A DNA stretch of 64,000 bases, taken from the NCBI RefSeq assembly GCF_001625305.1, contig NW_017803865.1:720079-784078 (forward strand), given 5' to 3'. This stretch comes from Branchiostoma belcheri (taxonomy: Eukaryota > Chordata > Leptocardii > Amphioxiformes > Branchiostomatidae). This document shows, piece after piece, positions 13,101 through 25,203 of this stretch (position 1 is its first letter; every line of letters starts with the position of its first letter). The notes beneath the pieces were generated by a model. That model made no database searches and was not told where the DNA came from. It saw only the letters and a program-made list of their open reading frames with translations. The translations under genes were made by a program, and so were the position numbers.

Positions 13101-16100
13101 TTCAGTCCTGCAAGATCCTAACCTGTCCTGTTGCTAAACTGGAATTTCACCTTCACCTTAAGTTTACCTTTGTAACTTGTACATCTGTAAAATCTTTTGA
13201 AAGTTACGCCACATGTCATGGAGGTACAAGAATTGAACCAGACAGAAATGAACCTGACAAAATTGCTATTGCTGTTGACATATTATTATTTCATTCAATT
13301 TGTTGTGCATGTTAGGGGCTGTGCAATAAAACAACTTTTTGCGTTGTTTTCTGGACAGTACAATAAGCCAAGAATGGTAATGATTGTGTTTTCTCTCATG
13401 GCTGTCCTACTATTGTTGATGTTACAGGCTCGAGCACCAAACTCTTATGTCATCATTGTTGGCACATTTTTGGATTGTGTTCCAAAGAACGAGAGGGCTG
13501 GACAGGTGGCTGCCATGAGAGAGATGATTCGTCAGAAGTACCTCGAGCCTGTCAAGGGTTTCCCTGATATCAGAGCTATACAGGAGGTAGGAATGACTCA
13601 CAATTTCAAAAACTTCATATTTCTTATACTCAAGGGTCATGAAACAATTTAAGACATATTGAAAAAAATATGATTGTTAAGTTAACTGTGGACTAAGTGT
13701 GCATGTAGCAATGCCATGTAAACAGTTGAAGAAAGTTGAAGTCAACGTCACTACATGTACATGTACTGCAGAAAAAGACTTTATAAAAAATAGCCACCAT
13801 TGACAAGTAATATTATTCTGCCCCAATCCTCCTGTCAGTTTTGTTCTGCTGACAGTTTGTATGTTGTTGACCAGGTATCGTGCAGTACTGGGGAGGGTGT
13901 GGAGGAGTTGAGGCAGGCGGTGTATGAAGTCGCATGCAACATGAAGGACAAAGACACCGGGGAGAAGCTAGTGGGCAGAAAGGTAATATTTTGGCATCAT
14001 TGTTATACGGTGGATAAAATTTTTAAAATTAGGAATCTGAAATCCCAGTATTTCTCACCACACTTTTAAGTTGGAATTTTTAAGATAATATCATAATTTG
14101 AATAATTTTCAACCTTTCTTTCTTAATGATTACATTGCTATTTTGTTGTGTAATGCCTTGCATGACTCATTTGGAGCATGTACTGTATGATTGTGTATAT
14201 CAGGTTCCAAGGAGCTACCTTGAGCTGATGAAGGCAGTAGAGGAGGAGGCCCAGTTCAGACTAGAGACTGAGAGACTCCCTGTGCTGAATGAGGAGGAAA
14301 CAGAGTTCTCTGCCCTAGTGCAGAACCTGCCTGATAATGACATCACCACCAAAGAGGACAGGGAGCTTGGTAAGGCATTTCTCAGATCTATCTATGGTAC
14401 AGAGATCAGAGATAGGCAGGTAGTTTTGCGTTTCAGCAACGATTCTTGAAAGACCATTCATGCGTTTCATGTAAGAAAAGAGCTATTTGGTACATATTAT
14501 TGTATTTCTACGTTTGCATAAAGATTTTCTGTTTCTTGTTATAGCTGTAAGGTTCCTGCATGAGATTGGCTCCGTGGTCCACTTCAGTGACCACCTGCGT
14601 GGGCTGGACTCTCTCTACTTCCTGGACCCATCATGGCTCTGTGACATGTTAGCCAAGGTCCTGACTGTGGAGGAGATCAACCGCTATGTACAGAACGGTC
14701 GCCTCCACAAAAACAATGTGCCCTTCCTGTTCAAGGACTCGCGCTTCCCTGAGCAGTTCATCCCCAAGTACCTCCAGCTGCTGGAGAGGTTTGAGATCGC
14801 CATGGCTGTGGACGACCAGGAGTGAGTGTCAACTTGCTGTTACAGTTGTACTGTAGTTTCTCTTAATTGAAGATACTGTTTGGACATTGTGTGTATTTTT
14901 TACCACAAACCAATCTCAGTTTCTGTCAGTAACTTGTAGCTAGGATAGAAAAAATTGTGCATGATTATACTGTAGAATACTTTCTATGATTATGTGAGAG
15001 AAGTGAAAAGTAGCATAAATTATGAAGGCCTTGGCAATAAAGATTATTTCATTTCAGTATCATATAATCATATAATGTTTTGGTGTATCCAGGCTACTCG
15101 TCCCCTCCCAGCTGCCCCAGGGAGCCCCAGCTGCTACTGAGTATGTGTCCCGTAAGCTGCTGCGGAGGTACTACCGCATGGTGTACGTCCCCAGTGGCTT
15201 CTGGAGCAGGCTAATCTCCAGGTTAATCATCGGGCTGGAGCGAATCAACAGGCAGGAAAGAAAAAGCCAACTGCAGCAAAAGCTTGCCTCTTGGAAGGAG
15301 TCCAGGTGGTTATGTAGGGACTGTGCAGGTTGTAGCTGTGGAATATCTGGGTTGTGAAAGAGCTACATGTACATAATGTATAGGTATTTGTGTGTGAGTG
15401 GCATCGTGATGACGTAATGGTCAAAAGGTCCCGGGTTCATTTCCCTCACATGCCCAATTACACGACTTCCCTCACTATATGGCGGAGTCATGACCACCGA
15501 GCGTGTGTTGATACTTGTGTCCAAACACTGACGACGACACACAGGCTTAGTGTCGCCAATGTGCCATGATTTGCGCATTTGCCACAAAGAACTGTATATT
15601 TTTTTGTGTGTGTTTTTTTGTGTGTGTATGTGTGTTTCTTCTTGTGCATTTTCGTTGAATTTTTTTGTCTGTTTTCTTCTAGGGTGATCAAGCGCCACCC
15701 CAGTAAGAGCTTCAAACTGCAGCTCCAGAGGAGCTACTACTGGAGGGAGGCTATGGAGGTGGTGTACCAGGGAGGGGAGGTCAGGTGAGAATTAGATTTA
15801 CAATCTATTTGCTTATTTATGAAAACAAATGAGCAGAAGATTTTTTTACCAATGAAATAGACTTCTACTAACTAAAGACTACTAGCAGTGACTAATGGCT
15901 GTAGTACTCCTTCAGCACCAAGGACAGGGTCATAGCAAGTTTGAATATGAGGGAAAGCAACAAGGTTCAGCCAGAGTTTCCGAGCTTGAAGTTGCTTGTT
16001 TTGCCAATTGCCCATCCTCTACATGTATGTACATGTATGATAGACTTCCCTGGTACCTAAACAACTATCCAACATCAGTTACTAACGAGTTTTAGGTAGC

Positions 16101-19100
16101 ACTAAAATGCTACTGTAACAATCCTACACCCGTACTTTCTACATGATGTTCCAGGACTGAAAATTCTCTACCTTTCTTGTCCTTCAGAGTACAGTCCCTG
16201 TCCAGTAGTGCTGGCATGGACCCATTAGGGATGGATGGGGTGGAGATCATTGTCAAGTCTGAGACAAATGACTTCTCAGTCATGGGTTTTATTGCTGACC
16301 AGATCGACATCCTGATCATGGAGTGGTTCCCAGGTAAACCCACATTTGCTAAAATTATGACTTAGTCTTTAAGTTCTATCTGCTTAATATACATTGTAGG
16401 TAGGCTCTTGGCACTTCATTTCTCTTGGTTATGAAGTTGGGCAGCAGGGTTCATCTCTCTGTTATGATTTTTGGTGTCATTTACCTTTCAGTTTTCTTTG
16501 AAGTTTGAGCAGTTTTAATCTTCTTTGCAAGTAGATACACGTATTCATGCACACACACATATATGTTGAAGGTGGTGCCAGTTCTTAAATTTAAGTCAAA
16601 CCAGTGTTGAACAACATCCTCATTAGTGCCATGTCATGTAGACCTTGTCATGTCTTTTTCTGATCACCCGTGCAGGTTTAAAGCAGGAGGTGGATGATGA
16701 GGGCCGGCCACTGGTACAGTGTGTCATCCCCTGTCCCGAGTGTCTCCGCAGACATCCTCACAGGTGCTCTGCAGTGGGAGACCCAAAGGACCCCAACAGA
16801 CCCCATGAGTTCATGTTAGAAGGATGTGGGTTGGTGGCCTTGCAAGGTGAATACGACAAAATTGATTTTCAATTTTGATATTATAACTAACAATCTGAGG
16901 GCTTTTTCTTGCATTTTCTATTGGTCACAAGTCGATTCCATGCAATTATGATATGAATTTATAACCTTTCTGTCAAAGAACAAGTACTATTAGATACTGG
17001 TTTAGTTTGTGTTATTACTACCACGTGTGGCTGTCCATTGTCATGTAACAGAAGACACAGTGGAGTGTCCCAAACACCCTGACACCCCTGTCCAGTTGGC
17101 AGAACTCGTGCCAGACCTCCTCCTGGTAGACTTGCCAGAGAAACTGGTCATGCAGCAGGAAGACTTACAGGTTGGTTCAGTCATCATCAAATGGCTCTTT
17201 CCTCTTGCAGCCATCTGTCTGTCGCATGTCCTCCAGAGGCCCTACCTCTGCAGCTATGGGACCATCATTCAAAGGCATCCTTTCTGTGCATCTTACCACC
17301 TGGGTCATCTGACGATGAGAATCCTGCAGTTTGGTCATACATGTATATACTTTTCTTGACCTGCACTGCAAAGCTCAACTGTTTCCATCCTAAGCCAAGG
17401 GCAAGAACCTCCCGTCTATGCAAACTCAACAACTTGTCTCTGCCATCTTCTGCTTGTTATTCGTACCAACTATTTGTACCAATTATACAGGCAGTCTACA
17501 GGACTACACAAACATTTTATTCCATAGAAGACATGTAATTCAGTAGAGAGGATGATAAGGTAACCTGATAGAGATATTTCCATTGTTGTCTCAGGTGGAG
17601 TTTACAGGGGAACACCTGCTGGGTGTAGGAGGCATGGGAGGGGTTTACAGAGCACTGTACAAGGGGCAGGAGGTGGCAGTTAAGTGTTTCCACTCAGAGG
17701 AGAAAATCAGAAGAGCTGCAGCCTCAGCAAGCAGTCGAGAGAGTAGGGTAAGTCTTGTAGACTGTAGGGTATTTCATTTCAAAGGATAGAACAAACCAGG
17801 GTGGATGCAGATATTGTATGTTTCTAGTGTAAATGTTAACGGTACATACATTGTAATCTCATAATATCTCTAGGGTTGTATTTGCCCTCTCAAAACCTAC
17901 ATGAAATATCCAGTAAAGCTGAGAAGTTATATGCTGGAGTGCACAAGAAATATATTTTTTGTTGGTAAATTCTGAAGCCTAATACATACACAATGTCATG
18001 TAGTATAAATTTTTAAAGTTTGTATACTTTTTAATATTGTATTTGTATACCTTTCTCATGCAAATAGGGGAGTGAGGACACAGAGAGTCCTATTAGTTCT
18101 GCCAGCAGCGCACCCAGTTTTGATGGACAACTTCTGCGGACCCTTCAAGGCACCCAGGCAGTCAAGGCCTTCTCTGAGCTGCGGCGGGAGGTGATTGTTC
18201 TGCGGAAGCTGCACCATCCCTGCGTGGTGTCGCTCCTGGGGGTGTCCAGGCGACCTCTCTGTCTTGCCATTGAGCTGGCCCCCATGGGGAGTCTGAGGTC
18301 GGTCTTGGATGCCAAGCAGGTAATAAGCCCTCACCAATTGCATATTAGTTTTAAGTATTGTGTTCTTAAGAGTCTAAAGCAGGAATCCTTGATCTACTGC
18401 AGTCAAAAAGATGGGGCTTGCTACTGGATATCTGTGTTGTGTGCAACATTTAAGTTGTACTGACAAGAAAAAATCAACAAAGTAAATTTTGACTCATCTA
18501 GAGCTACATGTTGTAAGTCTTTACACCAGTAATACAACAATTCAACACAACTGGCAGTAGCAAAGTACTACCAATTAGTATGATGTATATAGTAGCAATG
18601 CAATATTAAAGTAACAAGACTGAATTTCAAACCAAAACATCATACTGTCCTGTGAAAAATACTGTACCATGCTGCAAACATCAATATTGATAACAAAATA
18701 CTAAGCTGTTACAATTGCAGATGTAAATGGAATTGTTAACATAAGAAGTCTTAAAACAAACTCAATATATGTTGTATATCTATTCCTAACTGTAAAAATT
18801 TTTTGATTATTTTTTGTTTTTTCTTTATTATTATATAATTATATAATAACTTCACCACCATAAATTTATGAGACCCAAATATATGCATTTTCAATGGAAT
18901 TATACTTAATTGCAGAATTGTGTCAACTGCACAAACTTAGAATATATGTGTACTGCAAAACCTCCTTTCCCTTTTTGCCACAAAATTACATGAAAGTCCC
19001 CAAGAAAATTGATTAATTTACAAATTACTTTAGTTTAACTAAAACTAAAACTGAACTGTGATTTTTTGGCAGGAGGAACGAGGAAACTGGACTGTGGAGA

Positions 19101-22100
19101 AGAACGCCGGAGCTCCGTTTGGCCTGCTCCTGGAGAGAGACATCACATACAAGATTGCCCTGCAGGTCAGTTCCCTTTCCTCTGTGGTACCAGTCAGATA
19201 TGTTTGTACTACAACCTCTTAAATGTAAGATACATATATGCAGTTATAAATGCTATAGGCATCATCATATTAGAGTGTTTGAATGTGAATTACGATTAGA
19301 CCAAATGTATAATTTAATAATTTTAAGCAATGCTTGGACTTACTAAGATACAATGTATAATAGAGTTTAGGAGTTGATATACAATGTACATTATAACAAA
19401 TAAAGTGTACCTAAGGCCACACCAATTTTATTTCTTGGTTAACGGATTTTTCTAGAAAAATGAAAAAAAAAAATGAAAACAGGCCTAGGCATCCTGTTAG
19501 TATTATGGCCCAAAATGGCATGATAGGAGCCATGAAGTCAACACTCCAAGCTAGTTCAAAATTCAAACAATGAATTTTGAACTTTTAATGATACCACAGT
19601 GTTTATCACAGGATGTATTTCCATTGTGGCTAAATTTTATCATAAAGAAGATTGGATATTGTAACATTGTAAGTATTCAAATTGAAAAATTGTATAGAAT
19701 GACAAATTGATTTATAGATAGTGACATCCTAGTGGCTTTGTCTGATTCATGATCATGATTTGTAAATATATGTACAATGAGAATCTACCCTATATTCCAG
19801 GTGGCGTCAGCCCTGAAGTACATCCATGACAGGGAGATCGTCTACTGTGACCTGAAGTCGGACAATGTGCTGGTGTGGAGCCTGGACCCACAGGTGCCCA
19901 TCAATGTCAAGATCTCTGACTACGGAATATCCCAGTTCAGCTCTCCACAGGGCGTGCTCAGTAGTGATGGGACCCCGGGGTTTCAGGCTCCTGAAGTCCG
20001 TCCTGGCATGGTGTATGACTTTAAGGTCAGTGCCATGTGTGTTTTTCCCCAGAATCAATGAAATTTTCCATCCCCAACTGTCTGCCAATTGTAGCTGTTA
20101 TCATAGTGAATTTTTGTAAACTTGTTATACTTACATGTACACACACACAGACTTGTTATACTTACATGTACATCACAGAATATGTTTTATTTCATTTATG
20201 AAGATTTACCACATCTGTGGAAGGATTGACATAACAGATGACTATCGCCTCTTCAAAGATGTAAATCCTGTGTTATATTGTATGAAACTTTTTGGAACCA
20301 TAAAGCTTTTATCAACTTGCTCGACACTTATCTATGCTATATTTTGTAGGTTGATATTTTCTCCTATGCAATGCTCCTATACGAGTTGTCTACGGGCCTG
20401 CGTCCCCTGGGTCAGTACACCAGTGGCCTGGAGATTGCCCAAGCCCTCCGGGAAGGTGTCCGTCCCTCTCTTTCAGACCGCAACATCAGCATCAATTTCC
20501 CCTGTCTGGAGATGCTCATGAGAAAGTGCTGGGTGGCTGACCCTCAACGCAGGTCAGCAAGTACTTTTTTTGGCAGTTAATTATTCCCCACACCAGTATA
20601 CATGTGGTGAGTAGAGTAGTAGAAGTATGAATTTTAGAGTCTTATCAAATCTTAAGTTGTGGACCAATTCATCAAATTGAGACTTCATCTGGCAGATGTC
20701 CATGTACATATTTTCAACTTCAAAATTGAAATTCCCTCAAATATGCTAGTAACTTTTGTGAAAGGCATCAAAATCAATTGTATAAGAAATACAAATGTAC
20801 ATAGCATAGTCACTGTGTACTGTCATAGTCATAGATTACAGTTATACCCATTAGAGCAACTAGCTGTGATATTAATGCGAACAGCCCATCTTGTAAGTGA
20901 TGAGTTTCTCGCTCTCCCCTCAGGCCCGCCATAAGGGACGTAATTGAGCAGCTGAAGGACATGACGTTCATCAGTCAGCAGAGAGTGATAGAACTGAACA
21001 GGCAGCTTGTTAGTAGCATGCTGCCCTTACAGGCACAGGTAGGACAGCAATACATGTTTGTAAAGAAGTCAGTGGCAGGACAGCAGTATTCCTGTATCTG
21101 CATAGCTGGTATAACCACCTCTTGGCATAACTCACCAGCTACAATGTACATGTGTATATGCCAGTATATAAAGGAGCCATCAGCTAGGACAGCTGCTTAT
21201 AAATGAGACATTGGTAGGACAGCAGTTTGGGAATGAAAACATTCTTATTGTTTCAAGGACCAGGTACGTGTATTGAATGTGATGTATATAGTATATTGTT
21301 ACAAACGGCATGGATAATGACAATGACTGAATTTCACTTTCGATGAACAAAATCGTAGGCTTTAAGTTTTTTACAAACAACGGTGTTCTTTGGTAGGACA
21401 TACACATCAGTCTAGTATAAAGATGAATGAGAGTAGGGTATAGTAATAAACATCAAAGGAACTACCGGTAGTTGTAAGCCTTTATTGGAAAAAGTTCTTC
21501 ATTAACAGGTGTCATGCAAAATGTAGATGTATCCAAATTTTACTTAAGTTAACTTGTCAATGATTTACTTTTTCTTATTCCTGCCCTCCCTTGCCACTTC
21601 TGTACAGGACGGCAGAGACACTGTGAGTGTATGGGGAGGGGAGGGGGGCAGAAGAACCTACAGTGTTGTAGATGTGGAGCAGGAGGTTTTCAGGATTGAC
21701 CAGAAGAAACTTCCCGGAGCAAACGTCTACTGCATGGCTGGAGTTGGTGCCAACATCTGGGCAGGCACTGGGGTAAGCAATGTACAGCAGATTATAGCAA
21801 TCAATATTTGCCACCATTTTGTACCTTTCATTGGTAAGTTGGAAGGACACACAATTTGACATCAGAGCACAACAGCCATTATGACTGGTATCAGGTGTCA
21901 CATGTAAGGTGATTGGCCATTCATAACTTGCAGTGGGACATTTGAAAATTTGATGCAGCACTATCTTATTGTGTGCATTGTTAATACTAACTCTTTAATA
22001 CTAGGGGTCAATGTCAGTGCTGTTTTCTTCCTTGCCAAACTCCAGGCAGGTGAGATCGAGGTGTATGGACACAGGAGGACAGTGGGACTACAAGACCACC

Positions 22101-23885
22101 TGTGGACCATCAGATGTTCACCAGGTAACCAGGTGCTCTCACTCCTGGGTCACCAGGTGGAGGAAGTAGAGAACCTGTCATCAGTAAAGCAGGTGTGTAT
22201 CCTGTGGAGTCTACAGTTGCACAGTAATGCAATTTCTTGGTTCTTGGAGCTTCACATGAATAGAATGGAACAGGTGGGCAAAATAAGAAGGATTTAAGAA
22301 AGGCATTCTGTAATGAAATACCTTAATAGAGGCATTCAAAGGCAGAGGTGAGGTTGTTGTGCAGATCAGAGTATGAGGGTACTGTATCAGGTAGTGTGGG
22401 ATTGTTTTAGAGGAGGCCCCACAGACACATTTTGTCACTGATTTTCACCTTGTACAGTTCAGTTGGCTCCATTAAGGTATCGTTCAATGATAAGTATATC
22501 ATCATCATCAATGATAGTTTCTACTCTGCTGACAGAGAAAGAAGAGGAAGTACCAGGAGGTGTATGTTGGGCTCAATAATGGTACCTTGAGGCTGTACAG
22601 GAGAGCCGTCCCTGACAACATGGACCATGATGATGACAACATCAGCAGAACAGAGTCAATGGTTGTTGCTCAGGTGATGATACTTTCTACACAGTTCCTC
22701 GTGAAACACAGGCTACGAAGTACAAAGTGAGGCAACTTTTATAGATATTCAATATGGAGATGCTGTTTTTTGCTGTCAGGATAGTACAAATGTATGATCA
22801 AGGTGAATTATAATTACTGCAAATTAGCCTATGAGTATTCTAGGACAGCAAATTAAGGCATCATGAAGTGCGGAAAAAACAAGTTTATACATAACATTGT
22901 ACTTTTGCCACAGTTTCATTTAGAATCTTAAAACATTATAGTCAATGTACAGTGTAAATTTATAGTTGTACATGAATGTATTCTTTTGTGTATCCTTATG
23001 TGTGGAATGCAGAGAGACAGTTTAGCCACATCATGTGGCATAACTACATTGAAACAACCCTCTTGTTTTACCAAATTCAGGAGGAATCAGAGTGGGAAGA
23101 GGTCAAGGAAATTGTTCTTGGTGACAACCCAGAGGAGAGAGTGACATGTATGGCACTGGTCAACAATAATAAGGAGTTGTGGGTGGGATGTGGTGGAACT
23201 ATTGTCATCATTGGCACAGCAACCAAGCTCAAGGAGCACAGGTCAGCTTGGCATACTGGTATAATACATGTAATAGAGTATCCTTCCATATTCCTACAAT
23301 GTAGCTTAAATCCTTTAACATGTCTTGTGTTGTTGAGTATTAAAAACATAATGGCATGTAATAGTTTTATTGCTTTTCTTTTTCAGTGTTGAGTTGTTTT
23401 ACAATTCCCTGATCCAGCTAAGGTGCCATGAGAACAGGGTTTGGTGCTTTGAACGTGGATCTGCCAAAGTCCTTGAGCTAGACCCCAGCAGCCACCAACA
23501 GGTCAGGGAGTTCTCATGCGAAGGAGACCAAGTCACAGTAGGCTCCATACTCGTGGTGAAGGACACACTGTGGGTGGGAACAAGCACTGGTGATGTCCAG
23601 GTGTTCAACATCAACCCTGACTCCCCCCACTATGACATTGGACAGCTCCTAGCAACTTTGAAGACTGAGCCACCAGAGCAGGGATGTGACTATGGAAGTA
23701 TCCAACATATGACAGCTGTGGGGGGGAACAAGGTGGTGTATGCAAGGGACCAGATACGAAATGCCGACAGCCGTATGTGGTATCAAATGGTGACATGGGG
23801 AGCCATGGGTACACACGACATACACAGAGTACAAAGTTTCTGGAATGAGCTAAGGCAGGCAGAAAGAGAAATATTAAAAGAGTGA
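3742..23885 (+). CDS. LRRK1: LRRK1-type leucine-rich repeat kinase (ROCO family), complete
   Basis: Multidomain GTPase/Ser-Thr kinase of the ROCO family. In vertebrates LRRK1 acts on endosomes, in EGF-receptor traffic and Rab7 phosphorylation. I assembled 39 coding exons; their lengths sum to 6660 nt (2219 residues plus TGA/TAG stop), with every junction in frame. Order: death-fold-like exon (1-131), linker (132-240), ankyrin (about 240-476), LRR (477-880), Roc (about 893-1105), COR (1106-1503), kinase (1504-1850), WD40-like (1851-2219). It is LRRK1-type and not LRRK2-type because ankyrin precedes LRR with no armadillo region, and because the LRR, Roc and kinase text ([23 protein letters not shown]) follows human LRRK1 (2015 residues). 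The ATG at 3742 follows an in-frame-stop-containing 5'UTR and is the first in the exon. No frame-breaking change is seen; one splice junction (exon 16/17) is ambiguous. Confidence 0.93.
4373..4674. repeat. Nested inverted-repeat element in LRRK1 intron
   Basis: GGCTTTACGCGC at 4373-4384 is reverse-complemented at 4663-4674. Inside it, CCGAGGCTATTTTG near 4456 recurs inverted near 4580, and an inner hairpin (GACAGAAA / TTTCTGTC) lies around 4515-4540. The arms are imperfect but share the same order, so the whole 302 bp folds back on itself. This fits an old MITE-like fold-back element. No coding capacity is seen. Confidence 0.6.
5112..6124 (+). CDS. LRRK1: LRRK1 exons 2-4: unassigned linker region leading into ankyrin repeats
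   Basis: Exons 5112-5295, 5632-5768 and 6008-6124 encode residues 132-278. The part from 132 to about 235 (beginning [16 protein letters not shown]) matches no domain I recognise. It looks globular: mixed hydrophobic and charged, no low complexity. From about 245 the sequence [19 protein letters not shown] resembles a degenerate first ankyrin unit. Together with exon 1 this makes the N-terminus roughly 150 residues longer than human LRRK1. Confidence 0.75.
5403..5495. repeat. Short fold-back element in LRRK1 intron
   Basis: The left arm starting CCTAGAAAAAAATGTTGTG at 5403 is mirrored by the right arm ending at 5495 (AATATTTTTTTGCTAGG). Arms are about 23 bp with two or three mismatches, around a loop of roughly 45 bp. 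It is a small hairpin element in the intron between coding exons 2 and 3. Confidence 0.65.
6281..7715 (+). CDS. LRRK1: LRRK1 exons 5-8: ankyrin repeats
   Basis: Exons 6281-6396, 6504-6675, 7061-7207 and 7555-7715 encode residues 278-476. Ankyrin signatures are plain: [58 protein letters not shown] and [19 protein letters not shown]. The repeats give at least five units with the usual TPLH-like turn and GH at the helix boundary. They are a protein-binding scaffold and directly precede the LRR region, as in vertebrate LRRK1. Confidence 0.92.
8098..11341 (+). CDS. LRRK1: LRRK1 exons 9-16: leucine-rich repeats
   Basis: Exons 8098-8330, 8609-8772, 9154-9317, 9504-9641, 9877-10022, 10357-10500, 10685-10777 and 11232-11341 encode residues 477-873. 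At least ten LRR units of the L..L.L..N.L form are visible, for example [30 protein letters not shown] and [15 protein letters not shown]. Exon 14 interrupts them with a lysine-rich loop ([16 protein letters not shown]), at the place where human LRRK1 also carries a basic insert between LRRs. The strong donor after 11341 does not fit in frame with the strongest-looking next acceptor; see exon 17. Confidence 0.92.
11681..13982 (+). CDS. LRRK1: LRRK1 exons 17-21: Roc GTPase domain
   Basis: Exons 11681-11784, 12066-12218, 12895-13065, 13428-13586 and 13875-13982 encode residues 874-1105. The P-loop GKEGTGKTT spans the exon 17/18 junction (about 906-914). Switch II is WDMGGQ (D971). A G4-like GTFLD follows VIIVG; LRRK1 proteins have THLD here, so the guanine-specificity position is preserved in spirit (FLD). 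The domain binds GDP/GTP and controls kinase output. The acceptor used for exon 17 (after GAAGCAG) lies 10 nt past a stronger-looking TTTCAG at 11670, which would shift frame. Confidence 0.9.
12540..12850. repeat. Possible interspersed repeat in LRRK1 intron
   Basis: The intron between coding exons 18 and 19 changes character here. A run beginning TTATTTATTTATTT is followed by about 300 bp of GC-richer DNA (AAGAAAGACTGTCTCAGTCG, then a G7 run at 12828-12834). It looks like the 3' part of a transposable element, but I see no termini, target duplication or reading frame. The call rests on composition only. Confidence 0.3.
14204..17170 (+). CDS. LRRK1: LRRK1 exons 22-28: COR domain
   Basis: Exons 14204-14369, 14545-14821, 15093-15305, 15683-15784, 16188-16333, 16676-16846 and 17052-17170 encode residues 1106-1503. 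COR is the dimerisation module that always follows Roc. Matching landmarks include [54 protein letters not shown] and a cysteine-bearing [10 protein letters not shown] segment close to the LRRK1 CPVC region. The last exon ends [20 protein letters not shown]..., the conserved link to the kinase. Confidence 0.9.
15395..15593 (+). repeat. tRNA-derived SINE-like element in LRRK1 intron
   Basis: The stretch has a tRNA B-box-like core (GGTCCCGGGTTCATTTCCC near 15427) followed by ACACGACTTCCCTCACT. That order is found in tRNA-derived SINEs of many marine invertebrates. No clear A box or poly-A tail was seen. It lies in the intron between coding exons 24 and 25, followed by a T/GT-rich run at 15598-15670. 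Confidence 0.5.
17595..21038 (+). CDS. LRRK1: LRRK1 exons 29-34: protein kinase domain
   Basis: Exons 17595-17747, 18068-18319, 19073-19165, 19801-20025, 20350-20552 and 20924-21038 encode residues 1504-1850. The glycine loop is GVGGMGGVY (1513-1521), the ATP lysine is K1533 in VAVK, and the helix-C glutamate is probably E1595 in ELRREVIVL. The catalytic loop YCDLKSDN (Asp 1686) has Y-C in place of H-R, as in LRRK proteins. The metal motif is DYG (1709-1711), the LRRK hallmark, followed by GTPGFQAPE. All catalytic residues are present, so an active Ser/Thr kinase is expected. A serine-rich insert (about 1555-1575) lies between strand 3 and helix C. Confidence 0.95.
19413..19531. repeat. MITE-like interspersed repeat, copy 1
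   Basis: The sequence begins AGGCCACACCAATTTTATTT, passes an A-rich run, then AGGCCTAGGCATC, and ends near ATAGGAG at 19523-19529. The element at 28106-28230 has the same landmarks in the same order. The intron between LRRK1 coding exons 31 and 32 holds it. Element ends are approximate. Confidence 0.55.
21608..23885 (+). CDS. LRRK1: LRRK1 exons 35-39: C-terminal WD40-like region
   Basis: Exons 21608-21772, 22046-22192, 22536-22673, 23081-23241 and 23387-23885 encode residues 1851-2219. Beta-propeller-type phrases recur, each with a final W/V-G-x-G turn: [48 protein letters not shown] and [21 protein letters not shown] repeats are degenerate, as in other LRRKs. The last exon is the longest (499 nt) and ends in a charged tail (AEREILKE) before the stop at 23885. 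Confidence 0.88.
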
Positions 23886-25203
23886 CATAGGACAGTGGAA
23901 GCTTGAAATACTTCAGAATAATCAGTCTATAATTTTAACATTACCAGCTGGTATGCCTGTACAGATGTTGTGAACCACATGTTATATGTACATACTGTGC
24001 AACATGTAGTGCATTTTGTGTGACATGTCAAAACTATAATAGTACTTCTGGGTACAACCAATTATATAATTTTGGAAAATCTATTATGTATAATTGTACA
24101 TGATATTATATGATGTATAATTGGACTACTCCCTAGGGATAAAAATATACATAAAAATATAAACTTAATCAGGTAAAGCATTCTTGAAACTAGAAAGGCA
24201 GATATTACAAATACAGCACATTTCAATCCATACTTTCATTCCAAAACAGACTGTTCCATATCAACCTTATGATTCCATGTACTCAGATATACATGTAGTG
24301 CTCCTCAATAATATTATCAAGCATTTCCATACCACCATGTAGTCCTCTAGTGCTTTATAGTTGCCCGTATACACTTTTTTTAGTAAAATATCCTCGGAAC
24401 TCCCATTGCGGCATGTTTGTCCTTTAAGTTTAGGTCACTTCTTAACAAATTTGACACCTCAGGTCACATCATTTAGCCATATTATGTCTACTGTCTAGAA
24501 GTGATGTAGACCAGATGGTGAATTTGTTACTACCGGGTACTACATGACCATGACCTCAAATAACCTGCAGTTAGAAGTGTTTTCTCTAATTGTGCAAGCA
24601 GGGCAATCAATGTCTGCATTTAAAGATATGTACATGTACATGATGTATTGAAATTTTGTATATAATAAACTTGCAGAAAATTTTACCCAGTATAATTGTT
24701 TTGGTCAGTTTGTAGGAGATAAGTGTGCACTTCCCCCTTTATACATGTGAGATGGTACCTTCCTTGGGGTAAGAGCAGTGACCCAGAATCTCCACACAGT
24801 TACACAGGGAGGCCCGCCAGGAACAGAGGCTCCTAGACTTGTGGTAAATGCCTTTCTTTCTTTCTTATAAATGTCTCATCTTCTTCCTTCTTATGGCAGA
24901 AAAGATACCTAGAAATGCTTCATAGTTACATTGTACATTTTAAGATGATGCCAAAACTTGTGCCATACTTCATCGTCTCAGTGTCAATAATGTATACATA
25001 ATCAAGAAACAAATTGTTGAGCAACAGAATTCTGCCATTTTACATGTAGCACAGTAAAAACTGTAAAATGATAAGTAAAATCACTTAAAGACTTTCTTAC
25101 ATCATTGTGGTGATTGTAGAGAACAGCATATAAAATACCAAATCTAACTGACGATGCACAAATTGATAACTTTTTCAGCTTGGCAAATTTGCTTGAAAAG
25201 AAG
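23886..25203. other. LRRK1 3'UTR and spacer before the P450 gene
   Basis: No coding exon recognised. The AT-rich left part is the expected LRRK1 3'UTR, with a candidate AATAAA at 24664-24669. A pyrimidine tract ending TTTTTCAG at about 25178 lies 26 nt before the P450 ATG. It looks like a splice acceptor, so the P450 probably has an upstream noncoding exon in this spacer; I could not place that exon. Confidence 0.6.
24664..24669 (+). terminator. Candidate LRRK1 polyadenylation signal
   Basis: AATAAA lies 779 nt past the LRRK1 stop codon, in AT-rich DNA with a T/GT-rich stretch downstream. It is the first canonical hexamer I noticed after the stop. Use is inferred. Confidence 0.45.
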
